DNA from: Candidatus Eiseniibacteriota bacterium
GTDB lineage: Bacteria; Eisenbacteria; RBG-16-71-46; CAIMUX01; WJJG01
Direction of reading: 5' to 3'
Assembly (NCBI GenBank): GCA_014729815.1
Contig: WJJG01000059.1
Location: forward strand, 1 to 46,108
Length of the DNA: 46,108 nucleotides
In this document: positions 10,018 to 18,020 of the stretch, in pieces
Layout: every line of letters begins with the position of its first letter
How positions within the stretch are numbered: the stretch's first letter is position 1
Notes under the pieces: model-generated
Told to the model about the DNA's origin: nothing
Database searches by the model: none
What the model saw: the letters and a program-made list of their open reading frames with translations, nothing else
Program-made: the position numbers and the translations under genes

Positions 10018-10090
10018 GATGTGGATCGGAGGGACGTCGAGTCCCCATCCTCCGCCGACTGTGTCGAACTCGAGGGGCAAGGAGGAAGCC

Positions 10091-10612
10091 ATGTCGATCC
10101 GTTCGCTGGTCTGCCTGGGTCTGGTGCTGCTCTTCTCCGCCGCGACGGCCTCTGCGCAATACGTCTGGTGCTACGACGCCGACGAGATCTACGCGGAGGT
10201 CGAGGGCAGCACGGTCACGGTCTTCCACGATGCGGCGCTCTACAACTGCTGTCCCGATCCATTCGCCTATACGGTCATTTGCGAGGGCGATACGATACTG
10301 ATCGAGGAAATCGAAGTTCTCACCGAGCCGTGCTACTGCGTCTGCTGCCACAACCTCTGGATGATGCTCGAGGATGTCGCCGCGGGCGACTATCTGCTGC
10401 AATTCAGCTGGTACGACTATGAGGGCTTCGAGTACGTCCAGCGCGAGCTCGAGATTCACGTGCCGGACATCGGTCAGGGCGGACTCTTCGCCGAGGGACC
10501 GGTAGCGGTGCCCGGGTGTGTCGAATCCTCCGGCGTACCGGACACCGGTCCGACGGACGAGCCCGACTCCAGTATCGTCAGCTGGGGCACGATCAAGCTG
10601 CTCTATCGCTGA
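10091..10612 (+). CDS. Secreted cysteine-rich protein
   Basis: Signal peptide MSIRSLVCLGLVLLFSAATASA; CC and CYCVCC clusters; SD AAGGAGGAAG. Confidence 0.8.
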   Translation: MSIRSLVCLGLVLLFSAATASAQYVWCYDADEIYAEVEGSTVTVFHDAALYNCCPDPFAYTVICEGDTILIEEIEVLTEPCYCVCCHNLWMMLEDVAAGDYLLQFSWYDYEGFEYVQRELEIHVPDIGQGGLFAEGPVAVPGCVESSGVPDTGPTDEPDSSIVSWGTIKLLYR

Positions 10613-10693
10613 TCCGCGGCGCGCGGGGGGGCAACCTTCGCGGCGATGCCGCCTCTGGCGAAGCGATCACCGGCCGCGGCAGATGAAGGCGCC

Positions 10694-10722
10694 TTGTCGC
10701 CGGTGTGCAACTTCCCTATAAT
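10694..10722 (+). promoter_or_regulatory. Putative sigma70-type promoter
   Basis: TTGTCG - 17 nt - TATAAT, followed by a long leader to ATG at 11005. Confidence 0.5.
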
Positions 10723-11004
10723 ACGGGTGGCAAGTGGGGGTCAATCTACTGCCACCTGTTCCTACCGCGCGAGAACCGGCACGAACCGGAGGTAGCCGAT
10801 CTTCACCTTCAGTTTGCGTCGGGAGCGTGCGATCTGGCAGCGAGCAGTGCTTCCCCGATTCGTCGTGCTCTGCGGACCCCGCATCGGCGCAGCCCCCGCC
10901 GGCAACGCATGCCCCGGAGGATGCGCCGCGCATGCGGTGCCGCTCTGCATCTCCGATACCCACATCTCCGCAGGGCCTCGCCCCAGCCACGAGGAGGGTA
11001 CGAG

Positions 11005-12789
11005 ATGCGAGGCCGAGCGTTCCCGCGTGCACGTCTGATCCTTCTGGCAGCCGGATGTCTGGCGGTGCTGGCACCGAGCAGTCCGGCACGTTCCCCGGGC
11101 GATTCCGCGTTGCCTCTTGAGCGGCAGCCCGCGCCGGCCGCCGGGCTGCACGAAGGCAACCTGCCGCAGGCGGCCGACACGGTCTGGTTCGGCGGAGATG
11201 ACGGTCACGGAATCGCTTTGGAGGGCGGCATCTGGGATTGGGACACCGACCTGCCGCCCGGCGATCCGCTCCATGGCTGGACGAGCATCGATCGCACCGT
11301 CTTCCCCGGAACCTGGTTCCGGCGGATTACCCACGCCGATTCGTCCTTGCACGGCGATCCCTGCGATCCGGTCTTCGACGACACGATCGGGCTGATCTGG
11401 TGCGGCCTGCACGAGGACGAGGCCACGGAGCACGAGTTCGAGACCGGGATCGGATATGGCAACCAGTTCTGCCAGCAGGCGGTCTCGCCGGCGTTCCCGA
11501 TCGATCCGCTCACCGAAGCGCTGGAGATCGGCTTCCGCTACTTCAACGATACCGAGCTGGACTACGACTTCACCCATGCGCTGGTTCTCGGCTACGACGA
11601 AGTCGGCGAGGAGGTCGCCGCCCATGAAGCCGGGGAGTTGACGGGGATCATTGGATCGCCGCATGCGCCGGAGCTGTTCCATGTCGTCCTGCCGTCGGGC
11701 TCCCTCGATCCCTCCGTGGCCACGGCCCGCGTGGCGTTCCGCATGACCTCCGACGGAGGCTGGTCGGACGAGGATGGTTGGTGGGACAGCGGCTGCGGTG
11801 CGTTCGCCGCCGACGATGTCGAGATCCGCGTCGGCGAGAGCTACGAGGCCCGCTACGAGTTCGACACCGGCGCCGACGGCTGGAGCTTCGAGGGTTGCGA
11901 CGGGATCGGCGCCTTCATGGCTTCACTTCCCGAAGACACCTGGTGGCCGTGGCTACACGACTCCGGCATCTACGAGTGCGGCATGAGCGGCAACGCCGTC
12001 TCCTTCGTCGACAGGGAGGACAGCCCCTGGTGGCCGCCGGGCCATCCGGAGGGGCACGAGGAGATGGCGGTGAGCAACATCGTGCCGCGTGCGGCGATCG
12101 CTGCCGAGGAGCTGCTCGGCGCGCCGATACGCTTCGACACCTTCGGGACCCCCTGCGATCCCTATGCGAACTGCATCGTCTACCGCCTCGGGTACACCTA
12201 CTACCCCTACACGTCCGACATCTACACCGAACCCCACTGGTCTCCTCGCCTGGGAGGAGATGTCTGGTGGTTTTTCGGTGAGGCGGGCTGTCTCTGGACC
12301 GGCGGCGACCTGATGCATCTGAGCGGCGGGGGAACCCCCCTGCCGGCGGACTGGGAGTCGTTGCGCGTGGTCTACGAGGTCCACTGCGGCACGATGGAGC
12401 AGCAGGGCTGCGATTCGAGGGGCGCGCCGATGATCGACAACCTCCGCGTGGGATTCGCATTCGAGGATCCCTCCGCGGTCGATGGCGATTCCCCGGCGTC
12501 AGCACCGGGCACGCCGCGCCTGGAGGCGGCGCGTCTCGATCCGCGGGACGGCACCGTGCGGCTGCCCTTCGTGCTTCCCAGCCCGGCGCGGGTCACGGTG
12601 GAGATTTTCGATGCGCGCGGACGTCTCGTGCGGAGCGTGTGGCGCGGCGAGAAGGCCGGTGGGTCGCATACCCTCGTCTGGGACGGACGTGACACCGAGG
12701 GCCGTCGCGTCCCGCGCGGCATCTATCGCGTGCGCCTGGCGGCGGGCGAGGGATTCGAGCAGGCTCGGCCCGTGGTTCTGCTGCGCTAG
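11005..12789 (+). CDS. Secreted protein with C-terminal FlgD-Ig-like domain
   Basis: Signal peptide MRGRAFPRARLILLAAGCLAVLAPSSPA; C-terminus VTVEIFDARGRLVRSVWRGEKAGGSHTLVWDGRDTEGRRVPRGIYRVRL...VVLLR; SD GAGGAGGG. Confidence 0.85.
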   Translation: MRGRAFPRARLILLAAGCLAVLAPSSPARSPGDSALPLERQPAPAAGLHEGNLPQAADTVWFGGDDGHGIALEGGIWDWDTDLPPGDPLHGWTSIDRTVFPGTWFRRITHADSSLHGDPCDPVFDDTIGLIWCGLHEDEATEHEFETGIGYGNQFCQQAVSPAFPIDPLTEALEIGFRYFNDTELDYDFTHALVLGYDEVGEEVAAHEAGELTGIIGSPHAPELFHVVLPSGSLDPSVATARVAFRMTSDGGWSDEDGWWDSGCGAFAADDVEIRVGESYEARYEFDTGADGWSFEGCDGIGAFMASLPEDTWWPWLHDSGIYECGMSGNAVSFVDREDSPWWPPGHPEGHEEMAVSNIVPRAAIAAEELLGAPIRFDTFGTPCDPYANCIVYRLGYTYYPYTSDIYTEPHWSPRLGGDVWWFFGEAGCLWTGGDLMHLSGGGTPLPADWESLRVVYEVHCGTMEQQGCDSRGAPMIDNLRVGFAFEDPSAVDGDSPASAPGTPRLEAARLDPRDGTVRLPFVLPSPARVTVEIFDARGRLVRSVWRGEKAGGSHTLVWDGRDTEGRRVPRGIYRVRLAAGEGFEQARPVVLLR

Positions 12790-12814
12790 ATGCGCTCGCG
12801 TCGAGCCACGCGCC

Positions 12815-12820
12815 TATACT
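12815..12820 (+). promoter_or_regulatory. Isolated -10-like element between convergent genes
   Basis: TATACT with no convincing -35; no coding gene downstream on this strand. Confidence 0.2.
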
Positions 12821-12951
12821 GGATGGACGGCAGCCACGACGTGGAGGTCGGGGCCGGCGCCACGGATGCGGGGGTGCCTGGAAGAACCCAGCCACTTCAA
12901 CCGAAGCGCGCCGGCCCGACCCCGATTCCCGGCGGTGCGCCGGATCGCGAT

Positions 12952-12983
12952 GAGGCCCGGGAGGCGATCCGCTCCCGGGCCTC
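12952..12983. terminator. Strong hairpin between convergent genes
   Basis: Perfect 12-bp stem GAGGCCCGGGAG-gcgatccg-CTCCCGGGCCTC. Confidence 0.7.
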
Positions 12984-13033
12984 TCTGCACGCTGCTCGCT
13001 GACCCCCACGCAAAGGGCGAGAGTCCCCCGCGC

Positions 13034-15163
13034 TTAGCGCACCAATGTGATCTGCGTTACCGAGCTCTGCGTGCCGCAGGTCGCCCGGCAGTAGTAGGCG
13101 CCCGCCGGCAGACGCTGCCCGGACGCATCGCACCCGCTCCAACGCAAAGCATGCGTCCCCGGCTCGATATCGCCGTCGTGCAGGAGGCGCACGGAACGGC
13201 CGGTGGCATCGAAGAGCTCGACCCGCGCGGCCGTCGCGCTGGCGGGGATCTCGAGCTGCAGGTGCGCCATGCCAAGCACCGGATTCGGAGACTCCAGACG
13301 CAGCGCCAGGGGCGCGCTCGGATGCCTATCGACGCCGGAAGGATCCATCAGACTGATCAGCTGCACGTCATCGACGTTCCAGCCGCCGAACTTCCAGGCC
13401 TGGTCGGCCTGCAGCTCGAAGCGGATCCGCACGCTGGGATTGTCGTCGGCGATGGCCGAGATGTCGTGAATCGCCGGCACCCAGCTGCGATCGAGCTGGT
13501 GCCCCTCGTAGGGATTGGTCCAGATCTCGGTGCCGTTGACCAGGATGCGCGCGATGTCCCAACGCGACTCCTCGGCGCAGAGCCAGCGGCTGAACTTCAA
13601 GTGGACGTCGTGGTAGTCGGTACAGTCGATCAGGGGAGACTGCAAGTAATTGGTGGACTGGTTCGGGTAGAGGCCATCATAGGCCGGGGTGTAGTTGTTC
13701 AGATCGTTGCCGAAGAGGAAGTCGCCGGAAGCCGGCTCCTTGGGGTCCCAGTGGTTGGCCAGCCAGCGCGGAACGCCGCGTGACCAGTCGTCCACTCCGG
13801 TGGTCGCGCCGTGCGTCCAGCCGCCATCGCCCCCCTCGAATCCCTCGGCGTAGATCACGCTGTAACCGCTGACGAACTCGTAGAAGGCCGACGTGTCCGC
13901 CGCCTGGTCCGAGTTCATCACCAGGGCGAACTCGAGCAGCGTGCCCGGATCGACGGTGGGATCGAGCTCGATGGTGAAGTGCGGTGCGGCGGAGGTCGCC
14001 GACTCCCAGCTCGCCATGTCGCTGAAGCCGGCCGTACCATCGATCACACTGACCCCGGGCGTCAGGCAGGTCAGCTCACCGGTGACGCCCGAAGCGTCGC
14101 CGCTGGCGTAGTTGGTCACGGTCACGGCGATCTGCGCCTCGGCGCCCGGCAGGATGATCCCGTCGCGATCGCCGAGGACCTCGTGCGAGCGGTAGGCCAC
14201 CAGCGCCTCGGGCGGCAGCTCGAGATGCAGCAGAGAGGTCGGACCGTGCAGGGAGGAAGTGCCGAACTGAATCCAGCCGTAGCCGCTCTCTCCCCAGCCG
14301 GTGCCCCAGCTGTTCTTGATCAACCAGGCGCCATTGCCGTAGCAGGCGTCGTCGTCCCAACCGCAGAGGAGCACGGCATGGTCGCTGCCCTCGTTGGGTC
14401 CGGCGAAGCAGCCGCCGGTGTAGGACTGGATCGCGCCGCTGCCTCGAATGTGGATGTAGACCGGGTGGGTCATGACCGCGGTCTTCAAGTATTCGATGCC
14501 GTTGGGCACGATCGTCGTGCCGGTGATGCGTGCCCCGATTTCGCAGTCGCTGTGCTCGCAGGGGCCCTCGTAGGGGTAGTAGTAGGGAATGCAGGACTGG
14601 GGCACGGAACCGAACCAGGTCCATAGGTCGTAGCAGCCGTCATCGTTGCCACCGTTGCATCCGTAACCGTACTCGTTGCAGCGGATACACTGCTTCTCGG
14701 AGAAGAGCAGCTGCTCGCCGGTCGTGATCTTGTAGTACGACTCGAGCGCGCCCACCGCGGCGAAGGCCCAGCAGGAGCCGCAAGCACGCTGGTTCTTGAC
14801 CGGCGTCATCCCGCCCAGCTCGCGCCAGTCCCAGGAGGTAGGCAGCTCGTCGCGTGGCAGCGCCTCGAGCTCTCCGATGGCCCGCGCGCTGAGGATCTCG
14901 TAGATCTCTTCGGGCGTCAGGGGGATCTGTCCGGTGAAGCCCTCGCGCTCCTCCGGCGGCACGGCATTCACCGACGTGGGGCCCGCGGTCCAACACCAGC
15001 CGTTCTCTTCGATTTGTCGCTGGAGTTCCGCGATCTCCCTCTCCTGACTCCAAACCTCATCGGCCGTGGCGGCGATCGTGCCGGCCAGGGCAACCACCAT
15101 CGTCAAGGTCATCAGACAGAGTGCCCGGACCGGACCGGACCGCAGCAGGCTCACCGGATGCAT
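13034..15163 (-). CDS. Papain-family (C1) cysteine protease with C-terminal FlgD-Ig-like domain
   Basis: VKNQRACGSCWAFAAVGALES, GSDHAVLLCGW, WLIKNSWGTGWGESGYGWI (Gln/Cys/His/Asn all present); C-terminus VELFDATGRSVRLL...WSGCDASGQRLPAGAYYCRA...ITLVR; SD AGGAGG before ATG at 15163. Confidence 0.93.
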   Translation of the reverse strand: MHPVSLLRSGPVRALCLMTLTMVVALAGTIAATADEVWSQEREIAELQRQIEENGWCWTAGPTSVNAVPPEEREGFTGQIPLTPEEIYEILSARAIGELEALPRDELPTSWDWRELGGMTPVKNQRACGSCWAFAAVGALESYYKITTGEQLLFSEKQCIRCNEYGYGCNGGNDDGCYDLWTWFGSVPQSCIPYYYPYEGPCEHSDCEIGARITGTTIVPNGIEYLKTAVMTHPVYIHIRGSGAIQSYTGGCFAGPNEGSDHAVLLCGWDDDACYGNGAWLIKNSWGTGWGESGYGWIQFGTSSLHGPTSLLHLELPPEALVAYRSHEVLGDRDGIILPGAEAQIAVTVTNYASGDASGVTGELTCLTPGVSVIDGTAGFSDMASWESATSAAPHFTIELDPTVDPGTLLEFALVMNSDQAADTSAFYEFVSGYSVIYAEGFEGGDGGWTHGATTGVDDWSRGVPRWLANHWDPKEPASGDFLFGNDLNNYTPAYDGLYPNQSTNYLQSPLIDCTDYHDVHLKFSRWLCAEESRWDIARILVNGTEIWTNPYEGHQLDRSWVPAIHDISAIADDNPSVRIRFELQADQAWKFGGWNVDDVQLISLMDPSGVDRHPSAPLALRLESPNPVLGMAHLQLEIPASATAARVELFDATGRSVRLLHDGDIEPGTHALRWSGCDASGQRLPAGAYYCRATCGTQSSVTQITLVR

Positions 15164-15242
15164 GAAGCTCCTCCTTTTCCGGATCGTGATCATCGCAAGC
15201 GCCCCCGAGCCGGGCGCCGTTCAGGCAATTGCAGTCACAGCA

Positions 15243-15248
15243 ATTATA
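15243..15248 (-). promoter_or_regulatory. Putative extended -10 promoter of the papain-like gene
   Basis: Minus strand TGC-TATAAT, about 80 nt upstream of the start codon. Confidence 0.45.
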
Positions 15249-15406
15249 GCAGTTGGTCCGGATCCGAGCCAGAGGCGCTGCCGGTGGGGCAACCTATTCG
15301 ACGATATACGGATAGGCAGTGCAAGCCGTGCAAGCCGTCCCGCGGCAGGCGAAGGCGCCCGCTCCACGTCCCGCTGAGGCCGGCGGACGAACCCCGAGCG
15401 GACATA

Positions 15407-15461
15407 CCAAACGAGCGGATCCGACGCAGCACGCGGACCCGCTCGGATTCGACTGGTTTGG
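15407..15461 (-). terminator. Hairpin downstream of ilvE
   Basis: Minus strand CCAAAC...GAGCGGGTCCG-loop-CGGATCCGCTC-GTTTGG. Confidence 0.5.
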
Positions 15462-15471
15462 AAAGCGTGCG

Positions 15472-16506
15472 CTACACCTCGATGCGCTCGGTCCAGCCGA
15501 ACTTGTCCTCGGCATCGCCATGCTGGAGCGCTGTGAGGGCATCGTACAACTTCGTGCAGTGCGGACCCGGCTTGCCGTCGGAGAGGTAGACGATCTCCTT
15601 GCCACGCACGGAGATGCTCTCGATCGGAGTGATCACGGCGGCCGTGCCGCAGGCGCCGCACTCGACGAACGAATCCAGCTCCTCGAGCGGCACCGGGCGC
15701 TCCTCGACGCGGTAGCCGAGATCGTCGGCTAGGGTGCGCAGGGAAAGATTGGTAATCGAGCGCAGGATCGAGGGGGACTGCGGCGTGACATAGCCGTCGT
15801 CCGGGGTGATGCCGAAGAAGTTGGAAGCCCCGGTCTCGTCGATGTACTTGTGTTCCTTGGCATCCAGGTAGAGCGCCTCTCCGAAGCCCTCGGTCTTGGC
15901 ACGTACCGTGCCGCGCATTGCGGCCGCGTAGTTGCCACCCGCCTTCGCCGTGCCCACGCCCAGGGGCGCCGCACGGTCCATATCCTCGACGACCACGAGC
16001 TTCGTTGGCGAGAAGCCCGCCTTGAAGTAGGGACCGACCGGAGTGACGAGCACCAGGAACATGTACTCCTTGGCCGGTTTGACGCCGATCTCGGGTCCCG
16101 TGCCGATCAGGAGCGGGCGCACGTAGAGCGCCGCCCCACTCCCATGCGGCGGGACGAAGCGCAGATTCGCGCGCACCACCCGATGTACCGCTTCTCGGAA
16201 GAGGTCGGTCGGAGGGGACTGCATCATCAGCAGATCGGCCGAATGCTGCATGCGCTTGGCGTTCTCATCGAGCCGGAAGGCCAGGATGCGCCCATCCTGA
16301 GCCTCATAGACCTTGAGTCCCTCGAAGGCCGCCTGGCCGTAGTGCAAACAAGTTGCCGCGATGTGCAGGGGCAGGATCTCCGAGTCGGTCTCGACGCCGG
16401 CGTCCCACTTGCCGTCGCGCCATGTGTAGCGAACGTTGACGTCGGTCTTCATGTAGCCGAAGGGTAGGCTGCCGAAATCGAGGTCGGCCCGATTGGTGAT
16501 CTCCAT
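15472..16506 (-). CDS. ilvE: Branched-chain amino acid aminotransferase
   Basis: HYGQAAFEGLKVYEAQDGRILAFRLDENAKRMQHSADLLMM, GGNYAAAMRG, YIDETGASNFFGI, ECGACGTAAVITPI; SD GGAGGT. Confidence 0.95.
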   Translation of the reverse strand: MEITNRADLDFGSLPFGYMKTDVNVRYTWRDGKWDAGVETDSEILPLHIAATCLHYGQAAFEGLKVYEAQDGRILAFRLDENAKRMQHSADLLMMQSPPTDLFREAVHRVVRANLRFVPPHGSGAALYVRPLLIGTGPEIGVKPAKEYMFLVLVTPVGPYFKAGFSPTKLVVVEDMDRAAPLGVGTAKAGGNYAAAMRGTVRAKTEGFGEALYLDAKEHKYIDETGASNFFGITPDDGYVTPQSPSILRSITNLSLRTLADDLGYRVEERPVPLEELDSFVECGACGTAAVITPIESISVRGKEIVYLSDGKPGPHCTKLYDALTALQHGDAEDKFGWTERIEV

Positions 16507-16681
16507 GACTGACACCTCCGCTCGATACAGGGTGAAACGGCCGCCGCCGGTGTTTGCCAAGGGCAAAGAGGATAGCACCGGCGCGACGGGCGCGCCAGGT
16601 CCGAATCGGCGCCACGCGGAACTGGATCTGCATGTCACATAGGAAGCTAGCCCCATACCGCCGCAGCCAATGCCGAGCGAC

Positions 16682-17758
16682 TCACTCCTCTCCATCGGAT
16701 GGAGGCTCGCAGACGATGCGCAGGTGGAATTTCGGCGGGCCCGACCTCACGCGGCCCGGAGCGGTCGCTTCGCGCTCCGCGAGGCGAAGTCCGGGATGGG
16801 TTCGGAAGCGGTTCGTGCGCAGATCCATCCAGTCCGCCCGGCGCCAGTCCCACGGCCCCCGATCGATTGCCGCGGGGAGGTAGGGCGCCAGGAGCGCCCA
16901 GAGCGAGTCCCCCTCGCGCAGACGCGCGTCCGGGATCGCCCCGGCGTGCAGCTCCGCGCGCAGTTCGAGCGCCCGCTCCAAATCCCGGCGGCAGCGCCAC
17001 AGCTCGCTCTCGAGGGCAAATGCCAGATCGTGCCGCGCCTGCTCGATCCGACGCAGATCCGCGGGAGGGCAGGCTGGATCCGCTGACTGTCGTGCCGCCA
17101 ACCGCCGAATCTCGCCCAACAGATCGCACGCCAGCCGCCAATCGGCCCACAAGCACCGCTCGCCCGCGTACGCAGCAGCCCAGGCACGCACCACCGGATC
17201 TGCCGAGCGCTGCAGGAGGTCGAGCGCCGGTTGCCAGTACGCACGCCCGTAGACCGCACCGATGCGAGCCACCTCCCCATCGAAGGCCGCTCTGGGCAGA
17301 AGCGCGCGTGCCGCGATCCGGCAGGCGGAATCTCCCACGGCGCGCGCCAGCGCCTCGCGGGCCAGACGCAAGTAGTCCTCCCAGCCGCGCCCCGGTCGCT
17401 GCCGCCGTGGATCGTCGGGCGGGTCGGTATCTTGCGGCACGGCCGCCGCGAAATAGGCCCACTGCGCTCGACGCAACAGCGCTTCGGCCACGGGCCCCGA
17501 TCGTGCCGCGGCGGCGCCCTCGAGTGCCGCGGCCCATGCCAGCGCCTGGGCCTCGTGCGACGCCGATGCCTGATCCGCCGTTCGCGCCGCATCCAACGCC
17601 TGCGCCTCGTGCGACGGCTGCCCCCCATCCAGCCCCCCCGCCTGATGCCGCGCGAAGGAGGCGGGTGCCATCCACCAGAGAAGCAGAACGCAGCCCAGCG
17701 CAGTGCGGAGAGCGCCTGCGGCGGAGAGCCAGCGGCAGCAGAACACGAAGCGGTTCAT
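16682..17758 (-). CDS. Secreted hypothetical helix-rich protein
   Basis: Start MNRFVFCCRWLSAAGALRTALGCVLLLWW with SD AAAGGAG; alpha-helical repeat composition; internal SHEAQAL duplication. Confidence 0.65.
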   Translation of the reverse strand: MNRFVFCCRWLSAAGALRTALGCVLLLWWMAPASFARHQAGGLDGGQPSHEAQALDAARTADQASASHEAQALAWAAALEGAAAARSGPVAEALLRRAQWAYFAAAVPQDTDPPDDPRRQRPGRGWEDYLRLAREALARAVGDSACRIAARALLPRAAFDGEVARIGAVYGRAYWQPALDLLQRSADPVVRAWAAAYAGERCLWADWRLACDLLGEIRRLAARQSADPACPPADLRRIEQARHDLAFALESELWRCRRDLERALELRAELHAGAIPDARLREGDSLWALLAPYLPAAIDRGPWDWRRADWMDLRTNRFRTHPGLRLAEREATAPGRVRSGPPKFHLRIVCEPPSDGEE

Positions 17759-17836
17759 CGGCAACTCCTTTCCTTGACCTCCCGGCCGGTACGACTTGCG
17801 GCTTCGCGCGCTTCCGAAGCGGGCTTTCTTGGGGGC

Positions 17837-17986
17837 CTGCGGCGTGGGACCTCGCGCGGGGCGTAGGAACGCGCCTGGCCGAAGTCCCATTTAGAACGGG
17901 GATGCAGCCGCATTCCATCCGAGGCGCGCCGGTGGCCGCCTGCCGCCCCCGGACGCGCCGTCCCCGCGCGAGGTCCCACGCCGCAG
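17837..17986. repeat. Long inverted repeat: perfect 25-bp arms, 100-nt loop
   Basis: 17837-17861 CTGCGGCGTGGGACCTCGCGCGGGG is the exact reverse complement of 17962-17986; the arms extend by GGGGG with one bulged base. Confidence 0.9.
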
Positions 17987-18020
17987 CCCCCTCGTCGCAT
18001 CGGGAACTGCGCGAAGTCGA

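Noticed and set aside
10762-11682. Minus-strand ORF with RRKLKVKIGYLRFVPVLAR end, considered as a transposase remnant
   Set aside because: Mostly antisense to the 11005-12789 gene; the short tail alone is insufficient to call a mobile element.
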